Source of the DNA: an uncultured Spirochaetia bacterium
GTDB lineage: Bacteria > Spirochaetota > UBA4802 > JAGODF01
Length of the DNA stretch: 7,333 nt
Assembly (NCBI GenBank): GCA_937967705.1
Contig: CALCJG010000263.1
Location: forward strand, 1 to 7,333
Reading direction: 5' to 3'
Shown one piece after another: positions 1 to 7,333 of this stretch (position 1 is the first letter of the stretch; the number at the start of each line of letters is the position of its first letter). Under the pieces are notes generated by a model. It worked only from the letters and a program-made list of their open reading frames with translations, was not told the DNA's origin and ran no database searches. Position numbers and translations under genes: made by a program.

Positions 1-3000
1 CGGGAATGTCTCCCGCCTCCGCGGCGGAGGCGCTGGCGCTCTGGGAGGAGGGACCAGAGGTCTCCTTCGCCCGGGAGTGGGAGGGATTTGAGGGGGCCCT
101 CGCCCGGCAGCGGGAGGGGATCCTGGCTTCCCTGGATCTGGAGGATGTGATTCGGGAGGGTTTTCTGCAGGGGCTCGACGAGCAGTTGACCCTTATGAGC
201 GAAGAGAGGAAGCGGGATGAGGAGATGCTCTTCATCGGGGAGCGGAACCGCTATCTCTATGAGCGTTTTTTCGACACCGATTCCCTGCGTCGGGAGAGCG
301 AGGCCCGGTCGGCGGAGGCAATCGCCCGGGGCATTCTTGAGGAGACCGGCGGCCTGGTGGAGGAGATCATGGAGGACCGCCTGTACCTCGCCCCGGTGGA
401 GGAGCTTCCTGCGGGGGAACTCGATCCTGGGGAGGCCTGTCGCCGGCTCCTGTGGTCGGCCGTGGACGGGGGTCTGGCCGCCTGGAGACGGGCGGAGGAC
501 CGCCTGATCCTGGCCAGATTGACATGGGAACGGGAGGCCCTCTCGGGCTTCGAGTCGGCCAAGGGCGTGTGGGAGGAGGCCTTCGAGAAACTACGCTCCG
601 AGAGGGAGGCCTGGCTTCGGGAGATGCAGCGCCGGGTCTACGAGGGAACCGGTCTCTGGGAGGGAAGGCTTCAGGAGGCGGACCAGGGCTATCAGGAGGC
701 CGTGGAGGAGCTGGACGGCTACATTGAGATACAGAGCGCCGCCTGGGACGAGCATGCGGAGAATCTCCGGAGCATGGTCACAGGGGGAGCCCGGGCGATG
801 GCCACGGCGGTGGAGAATCTCGGCTGGCTGCGGGAGTACCGTAAAACCCTTACGGCGGACAGCGCCGATGCGGATTTTCAAAAAGTCATCAGCACGGTGG
901 ACGGGCAGATCGCGAGCTGGGAGGACCTCTTGGAGAGCTTCAACGGCATTCTCGCCCGGGGGGAACTGGAGGCCCGGGCCTTTGCCGTCGACTGGCTGAG
1001 CGATGAGAGCGTGGATGCAGCGGGAAACCCGGTTCTGAAGGATTATTTCTATGTGGATGAGCAGGGGGCGGTGATCATCAACGGCCGCTACGGAGTGACC
1101 GAGGACCCCTACCTGATGACGCGGGCGGAATACGAGATGGAGACTCTTAAGATCGAAAAGGGCTTCTGGGAGGAACAGCTGGAACGGGCCCGAAGGGTTT
1201 ACGCCTACGCCAGCGATCCGGCGGGAAGGGCCAGCCGGGAAGAACAGGAGGAGAGTCTGAGACAGGCCCGGGTGCAGTATGCGGAGAAAAAGAGGGAATA
1301 CGACGAGGCCCTGGCGCGGTTGAGGGGGGATATTCTCGGTGCCCTGGATCTGCGCGGGGAGGAACTGGAGGAGGCAGGCCGCAGGCTGAAGGCAGCCCGG
1401 GAGGTCTTTGCCGGGGCGCAGGGGGCCTATCAGGAGGTGACGGCCATCTGCATGTACCTGGCCAATCCGGAATCGATGGGCAGCGCCATCGAGGAGATCA
1501 ACGCGGCAACGGGAAAGATCATCAGCCTGCAGAATGCCCTGGACGGGAAAGAGGCCGAATGGCTTGCCTGTGCAAGGCAGTACTACGGTGCGATTGTCCT
1601 CCGGGAAAAGAACGATGAGGCGATGGCCTATGCCGGACGGATTCACACTGCGATGGTCCTGCTCGAGGGAACGGGGGACACCGAAGGCTGGAGAGGCCGT
1701 CATTCCCTGGTGGAAGAAATCTTCGAAGAGGCCGGGGGCTTGGGTGCCGGGGAAATCGCCCTGGCCCTGGAGGAAAAGCGGGACGCGGTTTTCGGCAGGA
1801 TTCCAGACAACGAGGATCGGGAAACCGGATATCTGAAATCCCTGCAGTTAAGACTTGAGGAATTGGAAACAGCCTTTGACCGGTCCCGAAACGGTTATGA
1901 AACGCTGAAAATCCTGCTGGAAGGCGGTGAAGATCCGGCAGACAAGGCGGAGGCGATTGCCCTGGATCTGATGAACGGCTACCGGGATGCTCGGGGGGAT
2001 GACCGGGTGACCCTTGCCGACGCGGAAGGCGCTTTCGACAGGCTTCTGGAGGGAGGCGGTGATCCTGAGGACATCGCTGCCTTAATGACCCTGGCGGGGC
2101 AGGGACTCCTGCGCGAGGAGGTGGAGGGCATTCTCGCCGAAGGCGGCGGATATGCCGAAAAGAAGCTAGCCCTCCGGGAGTCCTTTATCCGGGGGATGAT
2201 GCGCTCCTGCCCCGGGAGCGCTGCGGGGGAGTATGAAGCAGGAGCCGAGGAGCTGTATCGGCGGATTATCGCAAGAGCTGGTGAGGAACTCTTTGCCCGT
2301 GAGGCGGAACTTTCGGCGTGTCTGTACGCAATAAAGTCTTCCGTTGCGGCGGGCTTCGAAATCTCCCGGGAGGTGGTCCGCTATCTCCTGGCGGATTTTC
2401 GTTCCGCTGCGGATTTGGATGAATACGGGTATGCCTTGAAGCAAATCGGTGAGCGCTACGGACTGCTGAGCGAGGGTTCGGGGGGAAAGCTGGCCGGGGA
2501 GAATCTCCGCCTCATCGGCCTGGTGCAGGGGATGATACGGGAAGAGGCAGAGCAGGGTTATGCGGGCCTTTACGGGCGTCTGCTGGCGGCCTGTCGGGAA
2601 AGGCTGACGGAGGGGAATGACCCAAATCGGAGGAGTGAGTATCGGGAGATCTACCGTTTCCTGGCTTCACCGGATGTGCGCGCTGGCATGATCGGGATCG
2701 CGGATGATGAGTCGTATAACGTGTTTTTGGGTTATATGGATGAGAGCGCCGGGGCTCTTTCCATTGTTCAGAACCTCTACGGGAACGTGCTGAGGGGAAA
2801 AAGCGGCGATGAAGTCCGGCAGATGGTGGAGGGTTTGCAGGAACTGCTGACGACCGGAAAGAAGAGGATCGTGCAGTACGATGCCGAAGGGAATGAGACG
2901 GGATACGCCTCTGTCGAGATTACGGAGGAAGAGAGGAGGGAGGCGGGGATACGTCTCCTGGAGATACTGCAGCCGGGTTCCTTCGATCTCTTCGATGCCT

Positions 3001-6000
3001 CCGCCCTGCTGGAGGGGGAATTGCGGGCTCTGGACGTTTACGGGGCCCTCTCCCTCTATGCGGAGCAAAACTACGACTATTCTGCCGAAAAGCAAGAAAG
3101 GCTGCGCCGTGAGGGCCTGGTCTCCCGGGTGGCCGGCATTCTCGGGGTAGGGGGGGATGAGGCGGAGGCAATTGACAGGGGAGGCATATCCTACGGACGG
3201 CTCAGGGAATATGGCGAAAATCTCCTGACTTTCCTCAGGGGGGAGGAATACCGGTCTCTTCCCTCCTCCCTCCGAAGCGCGCTGGAGGAGGCGGCGGCCC
3301 GCTACCGCAACATGCTTTTGGCGGGAGCGACCTATGAGAATCGCCATATCAGCGCGGCAGAGGCGGAGACGCATACCCGTCGGCTGAGGGACCTGACCGA
3401 AAAGGCCGGACGTATCGTCGCGGGCTATGGAATCATACGAAACATCCGGGAAAACGAGGTTATGGGTTCCGATCGTTACATCGACGGTGCGCAGGCCTAT
3501 GGGGTCCTTTCGCCCCTGGGAACCTACACCGGGGCGGTGGATGACATGCTGGCGGAGATGAACCGGCTCTATGAAAACCTGTCCGAAGATATCTACGGAA
3601 CCGAGATGGGGGAGCTCAACGCGCGGGTCCTCTCGCTCTACAGGAAGGTAAAGGATCTGAGAGAGGAGTACGACAAAACGGACTTCATGGAGCGATATCT
3701 CCGGGATGCCGCCCAATTCGGGACGCTGGAGGAATATCGGGAAAGACTCATCGCGCAGGGGGACTCCGGCTTTGGACGGGAAATGTCTTTCGCCGATGAG
3801 GTTGTCGCTGGAATCAACCGGGTGATTCAATACGTCGGCGGGGGCGAGAGGGCCGATCTGGTCTGGAATATGGCCCTATCCTATGACGGGTCTGCGGACG
3901 TGGAGTCGTACATCAGACAGTGCGGCCTCACGGAGGAGCGGGAAATAAATTTCCTGCGCCTCTACGCACTGGATCCGGAACTCGCCAGGCCTTCCTATCT
4001 CATGGAACCCTTGGGGGCCCTGGAGATCGTCCTGGCCGGTTGCCTGCTCAATCGGGCGTCGGGGGATCTCCTGTCTCTCCTGCTTGACGGCCTGGAAGGA
4101 GGAAGTTCCACCTTGCAGGCGTGGCAGGATTTCTCCACTGTAAGGGCACAGGATCTCTGGCTGGCGGAGGGTGTGGAGACTCTGGCGATCCGGGGATGGG
4201 AGAACTTCACTCATTACCGGGATTATCTGGGGATTGCCGCGGACAAATACACCGGTTACCGGGATGGTACGAGGCCCGGAGCCCTGACGCCTCTGGAGGA
4301 ACTTTTAATTACCCGGGAGGGGCTTCTGCAGGATCAAACAAGCGGACACTATTTCAGCGATGAAAACGGAAACGGCCGGATGGATGCGGGGGAGGAAAGG
4401 GATCTGCTGGCCCTGGGGGAGGAATATATCCGGCGGGGTTACTCCCTCAAGGCCGGAGAGCGCGCCGTCCCGGGCAGCCTCGATGAACTCCTGAGCGATT
4501 CCCTGCGGGACGGCGTCATGGGTTTTTTCAGCGGCGAGGAGAGCCTGCTGAACTATGTGCTGGAGGAGGCTGCGGAGTTCAACCGGGGACTGGCGGTACT
4601 CATGGAGACCGCCAGGCTCATCGGCAGGGATCTGGGTGATATCGCCCTGACCCGGGACGACGGGAGTCTCTATGAGTACGGTCCCGGGGGGGATTTCGGC
4701 ACCGGCGGGCTGACGGATCTGAACGGTCTGATCACCGGCATACGGCAGGAGTGCGGCGTCCTGGGAGGTGAGAATGCGGCGGAGATCATCGCCCTCCTCT
4801 CCGGGAGTATCGGGGCGGGGGATGCGTCAGGTAACCTGACGACCGTTGAGGAAAAGGCCGGCGAGCGTTATGCGGTATTTAATGATGAGCTGCGGGAGGC
4901 CCGGGATGAGATGAAACGGACCGGCAAGGTGCTCGCAGCGGGCAGTCTGGGACAGTATCTCGAAGGCGGAGAGTACCGCGGGGTCCGGGAGGCGTATGAT
5001 ACCTCCAGGGCAGAACTCGATGCCGCTGAGAGTGCCTTCGGTATGTCCGGAAGGGGATATGCTGAGGCTCGGGAAAATTACCGCAATCAGCTGGAAATCC
5101 TCACCATACTCTACGACCGCCTGGAAGAGGCCCGCAGGGAAAAGGAGACCCGGGAGGCCCTCTACGATTATGCCTCCACGGCTTATCTTTACAGCAGCCG
5201 GGGCAGGGCTGACGGTCGGCGCGATGAGGCGGATCTGGTCAGCGATGCCTGGGAGGATTATGAGGAGGTGGAACGACTGCATGCTGATGTGATGCGTCGG
5301 ATTGCCATTCAGGCAGAAGAGGTGATAAAGGTCCGGGAACAGGATGTGATGAAGGACGCCGAATATGTCCGGAGAATGAATGAGCTGAAAGAGAAGGCCG
5401 ACCGGGCCTTCCGTATGGAAAAACTGCGGGTCTGCATGGAGCAGGAGGTGAAGAAGCGCAGCATCGCCTGGGAGGCGGCTCGGGCGGAATACGAGAAGGC
5501 GAAAAACCGCTTCCTCTCCCTGGCGCCCGTATCTGCCGGGGACGAGGAAAGGATCAGGGCCCGGGACGAGCTGGTGGACCGATTGATAGACAACGATTAT
5601 TTCACGGGCCGTCTTCAGTCCTGGAGCAACATGGGACCGGGGGTTTCCCTGAAAAGCGACCTGGCCACCGCGGCCTACTACTATAACGATCACAGTGAGC
5701 TATTCGGTCTGGGGGAGGAGATACTGAAGACGGAGCGATGGTTCGGTTCGGGCATTCTCGGCGGGGAGGGTATTGAGAACAGCGCCTCTCCCCTCTGGGA
5801 CTGTCTGGCCGATCTGCTGGGGGAGAGGACCCTGGTGTTCAACGCCAACATGCAGGGGTTCATGGAGAACTACCTCTGGCAGGAGGAGTACGCCAATCAA
5901 TATCACAATCTCTCCCTCAATTACGCGGGGACCTACGAGCTCTACAGGCCTCTTCGGGAGCGCTACGATCAGCTGCGGAGGAAGAAGCGGGTGGGGAAGT

Positions 6001-7333
6001 ATCTGGCCAACGCGCATTACTGGGGGTCGGGGATGTGGATCGTGGAGCGGGCCCTGGATGCCCTCTACTCAAACATCCGGCGGGTGGAGGGCAGCCGCGA
6101 CTCCCACGGAAGGAGCATGGAGAATTTCTATGGACTCCTCTCTTCGGAGATACTGGCCCTGCAGGATAAAAAAAGGGATATGTTGAAAAAGCAGGCCTCC
6201 CTGGCCTGCCTCACGCAGATTGAAACCCTGGACGATACGGCGGAGAGGGGAATTGTGACCTACCTGGATACCAAAAGCATGCAGATGGTGACAATGGAGA
6301 AGCCGACGCTCAAGGAGGCCCTGGGCCAGATCGCCGAAGCGAACGGATTCGATCTCAGCGGGCCTGATCTCGCCTTCCTCTCGGACGGGGAGATCGATGG
6401 AGAGCATATGAACGTTCTCATCCTGGGGGAGGAATCAGATGTGTATGACGCCCGGGGATATTTCGTGAATCGGGGGATCTTTTTCAACGCCGGCAGTATC
6501 GCAACGAGCTACGCCCGGTTCACCGAGGAGAGGAGGACGGATAAGTTCGAGGACTACTTCCGTTATACGCGGCAGATGGAAGGTGAAGGATATGACGAAG
6601 TGGTGATGGACCGGGCCCGGGTGGCGCTGCTGCATGACATCTTTGCCTCCGGCGAGGCGGGTGACGGCCTGGACTCCGGAGCCGAGACAGGCAGGGCCTA
6701 CCGGGGATACGTTCGCGCGGGCATGGAGTATTTCGCCCTGCTGGAGGGGATGAGCCTGGAGATGATTGCCCGGCTGCGAAGCAGCATCGAAGATCCGGAT
6801 GAGCTCAGGGAATTGTTCGGGGAATTCGCCGCGGAGTCCCGGGGGATCGGCGAGAGGGAGAGGGAACAGGACCGCAGCCTGCAGATAGCCGAATGGAATC
6901 TCAAGCGGTCAGCGCTTGTAAGGAAAAAGGAGAACTGGGACCGCCGGGTCGGGAGCATCTTCGAGCGGGGGGTGCTGCAGTGGCGCAACATGGAGCAGTC
7001 CCTGGAGCAGCGGTTCAGGCAGTGGAAGCGGGAGGCGGCGGATCGCATCGCCTCGGGTCTTGAGGCGTGGGGCCGGCGCTGGACTGATCTCAGGGCGGGA
7101 GAGGCGGACTGGCTGGAGCGGGCCGGGAAGGAAGGCGGGGAGATCCTCGCGGGGAGCGCCCTGCGGGAGGCGGATCTCATGGTCAGCGGCATGCTTGAGG
7201 AGATGAACGGCAGGTACGGGGAGCTGCTTCGGGAGATCAGCCTCCAGGACCTGATCGGCGGCATCCTGCAAAACCAGCCGGGCCTCGTTACGGAGGAGAT
7301 GCTGGAGGAGATCCGCAGTACCGATATCACCTT
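1..7333 (+). CDS. Giant helical/coiled-coil protein of unknown function, partial at both ends
   Basis: The frame whose first full codon is at bases 3-5 runs through the window without a stop, giving 2443 complete codons plus two bases. The translation stays Glu/Arg/Ala/Leu-rich, with consistent GC-rich codon choice, which is what a real gene looks like. The first Met codon is at 6-8, but only five bases precede it and the frame is already open there, so I treat the true start as upstream or unresolved. Visible elements in order are a Trp/Leu repeat (residues 161-248), a coiled coil (about 376-480), an EF-hand loop (1453-1464), a long coiled coil (about 1616-1840) and a second Trp/Leu repeat (2298-2370). 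Short Gly/Asp turn islands lie between them. Cys is rare (about 12). I see no membrane helix, nucleotide-binding loop or protease motif. The family is not recognised. A structural, surface or scaffold role is inference only. A phage tape-measure or SMC-like protein was considered and is not supported. Confidence 0.93.
483..746 (+). repeat. Protein-level Trp/Leu repeat, 29-residue period, copy 1 (residues 161-248)
   Basis: Trp occurs at residues 161, 175, 190, 204, 219 and 248, so 161, 190, 219 and 248 are exactly 29 apart and the intermediate Trp residues fall 14 or 15 away. Between them lie L168, F183, L197 and V212, at steps of 7 or 8. The pattern can be written W-x7-(F/V)-x6-W-x6-L-x6. It looks like a heptad coil with one extra residue every fourth heptad, placing Trp on one face of a long helix. 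The last unit decays: A226 and V234 replace the expected Leu and Trp. Nucleotide identity between units is low, so this is an ancient or selected protein repeat and not a recent DNA duplication. Its binding partner or assembly role is unknown. Confidence 0.8.
1047..1094 (+). other. Turn-rich non-helical island (residues 349-364) between coiled coils
   Basis: After the Asp/Ala/Gly/Pro-containing linker at about 336-348, the sequence reads FYVDEQGAVIINGRYG. It has a beta-branched, aromatic and Gly content unlike its helical neighbours, and suggests a beta-hairpin. It is followed by a Pro-containing segment, DPYLMTRAEYE, that leads into the next coiled coil. No known domain is assigned. The boundary call rests on composition only. 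Confidence 0.4.
1128..1440 (+). other. Predicted coiled-coil segment (residues about 376-480)
   Basis: This stretch is dense in Glu, Lys, Arg, Gln and Ala with hydrophobic or aromatic residues at 3-4 spacing, for example around W389, Y400 and the ARVQYAEKKREYDEAL segment. It is almost free of Pro apart from one DPAG break near residue 406. That composition is typical of long helical hairpins or coiled coils. Partner and oligomeric state cannot be judged from sequence. It contains one chance-level RGD triplet (residues 441-443). Confidence 0.6.
4359..4394 (+). other. EF-hand-type calcium-binding loop (residues 1453-1464)
   Basis: The twelve residues DENGNGRMDAGE match the canonical calcium loop. 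Asp is at position 1, Asn at 3, Asn at 5, Gly at 6, a hydrophobic residue (Met) at 8, Asp at 9 and Glu at 12. It is preceded by an aromatic pair (YFS) and followed by a charged helix (ERDLLALGEEYIRRG), as in a helix-loop-helix. Loops of the DxNGNGxxDxGE form are common in exported bacterial proteins, including dockerin-like domains. No second canonical loop was found in the window, although EF-hands usually pair. Calcium binding is inferred. Confidence 0.7.
4848..5520 (+). other. Predicted long coiled-coil segment (residues about 1616-1840)
   Basis: About 225 residues have very high Glu/Arg/Lys/Ala content, almost no Pro, and regular aliphatic or aromatic residues. Examples are the LDAAESAF, YAEARENYRNQLEIL, YDRLEEARREKE and AEYEKAKNRF segments. 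It is the longest continuous coiled-coil candidate in the protein. Short Gly interruptions near residues 1651-1660 and 1731-1736 may mark helix turns, so antiparallel hairpins are possible. It ends at a Pro-containing linker (LAPVSAGDEE). Confidence 0.65.
6186..6209 (-). terminator. Terminator-like hairpin with T-tract on the minus strand, inside the coding region
   Basis: Bases 6191-6197 (gcaggcc) and 6203-6209 (ggcctgc) are perfect inverted repeats of 7 bp around a 5-base loop. Six of the seven pairs are G-C. Bases 6186-6190 are five A residues on the + strand, so on the minus strand the hairpin is followed directly by five T residues. That is the layout of an intrinsic terminator for antisense transcription. 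The + strand lacks a T-tract after the stem, so the gene itself would be read through. It could be a chance product of codon choice; the stem and T-tract are short. Confidence 0.3.
6894..7112 (+). repeat. Protein-level Trp/Leu repeat, 29-residue period, copy 2 (residues 2298-2370)
   Basis: Trp lies at residues 2298, 2312, 2327, 2341, 2356 and 2370, with spacing 14-15-14-15-14. L2305, F2320, L2334, I2349 and L2363 fill the intermediate positions. The step order from W2298 is 7-7-8-7-7-7-8-7-7-7. Its first eight steps are the same as in the repeat at residues 161-219, including Leu at the first and fifth steps and Phe at the third. An extra Trp at 2360 lies off the pattern. The segment is strongly charged (Arg/Glu) apart from these positions, as expected for an amphipathic coiled coil. 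It precedes a further helical stretch that continues to the window edge. Confidence 0.82.

Noticed and set aside
6..8. ATG at 6-8 as the true start of the gene
   Set aside because: Only five bases precede it, so no ribosome binding site can be judged, and the frame is already open at base 3. It cannot be excluded, but a partial gene is the safer call.
14..32. Perfect inverted repeat with 9-base arms around one base (cgcctccgc / gcggaggcg)
   Set aside because: It lies within coding sequence for an Ala-rich stretch in GC-rich DNA. It has no T-tract and no promoter context, so a regulatory role is not supported.
591..1703. Long minus-strand open frame of 370 codons
   Set aside because: It lies in exact codon register opposite the + strand gene. 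A stop in that register needs CTA, TTA or TCA in the gene, which are rare codons here (its stop is the complement of the CTA at 591). The product is Pro/Leu/His/Arg-rich with no coherent domain.
1323..2000. Two RGD triplets (residues 441-443 and 664-666) as cell-adhesion motifs
   Set aside because: In a protein this long and this rich in Arg, Gly and Asp, RGD triplets are expected by chance, and the first sits within a predicted coiled coil.
1986..2021. DARGDDRVTLAD as a second EF-hand loop (residues 662-673)
   Set aside because: Position 3 is Arg and position 6 is Asp in place of Gly, and the final ligand is Asp, so the calcium loop is poorly matched.
2201..2221. 7-bp inverted repeat gcgctcc / ggagcgc with a 7-base loop
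   Set aside because: No T-tract follows on either strand; a chance hairpin in GC-rich coding DNA.
2478..2510. EGSGGKLAGEN as a Walker A loop
   Set aside because: It lacks the GxxxxGK(S/T) spacing and the Ser/Thr after Lys, and no Walker B or other ATPase motifs were seen, so an SMC or ABC-type ATPase is not supported.
2874..2924. QYDAEGNETG as an RHS/YD repeat
   Set aside because: Only one weak YD-like unit is present locally. RHS proteins carry many tandem copies in a beta-rich context, whereas this region is mainly helical.
2667..3830. Long minus-strand open frame of 387 codons
   Set aside because: Same in-register antisense effect; it ends at the complement of the TCA codon at 2667. The + strand frame is continuous across it and has the better composition.
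4002..4085. Hydrophobic stretch GALEIVLAGCLLN...LLSLLL as a membrane segment
   Set aside because: It is interrupted by Glu, Asn, Arg and Asp within the span needed for a membrane helix; better explained as a buried helix.
4827..5693. Long minus-strand open frame of 288 codons
   Set aside because: Also in register with the + strand gene, ending opposite the TCA at 4827. It is opposite a convincing coiled-coil coding segment.
6168..6174. A7 run as a programmed frameshift site
   Set aside because: The run starts at a codon first position, so it does not give the usual X XXY YYZ phase. The downstream hairpin is about 16 bases away, farther than typical, and the main frame continues well past it.
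5773..6186. + strand open frame of 137 codons in another frame
   Set aside because: It overlaps the main frame fully. Its product is rich in Thr, Ser, Gly, Arg and Trp, typical of an out-of-frame reading of GC-rich DNA.

Overview
The whole window lies inside one very large protein-coding gene on the + strand. Reading in codons from base 3, I found no in-frame stop from one edge to the other: 2443 complete codons, with neither a proven start nor a stop. Residue numbers below count from that first full codon (bases 3-5). There is no intergenic DNA, RNA gene, mobile element or CRISPR array.

The translated protein is rich in Glu, Arg, Ala, Leu and Gly. It is mostly predicted alpha-helix and coiled coil, with a few short islands that look like beta turns. 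I do not recognise a named family and give no gene symbol. I see no signal peptide, convincing membrane segment, Walker A motif or other catalytic signature. The host is a GC-rich bacterium that favours GAG, CGG, CTG and GCC codons. Very long, domain-poor helical proteins of this kind make me think of spirochaetes, but that is a weak impression and not a sequence-based assignment.

Layout by residue: 1-160, helical lead-in; 161-248, a tryptophan/leucine repeat with a 29-residue period; about 349-364, a turn-rich island; about 376-480, coiled coil; about 480-1450, long helical stretches of unknown fold with another turn island near 958-974; 1453-1464, one canonical EF-hand-type calcium loop; about 1549-1580, a Gly/Asp-rich island; about 1616-1840, the longest coiled coil; about 1840-2290, a mixed Tyr/Trp-rich region with a turn island near 2148; 2298-2370, a second tryptophan/leucine repeat in the same register as the first; then helical sequence to the window edge.

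The most notable observation is the pair of 29-residue-period Trp repeats. They sit 2137 residues apart and share the same order of steps (7-7-8-7-7-7-8-7) and the same residue class at each step. This suggests duplicated modules inside a giant structural or surface protein. The lone EF-hand loop has the form common in exported bacterial proteins, so a calcium-stabilised extracytoplasmic role is possible but unproven.
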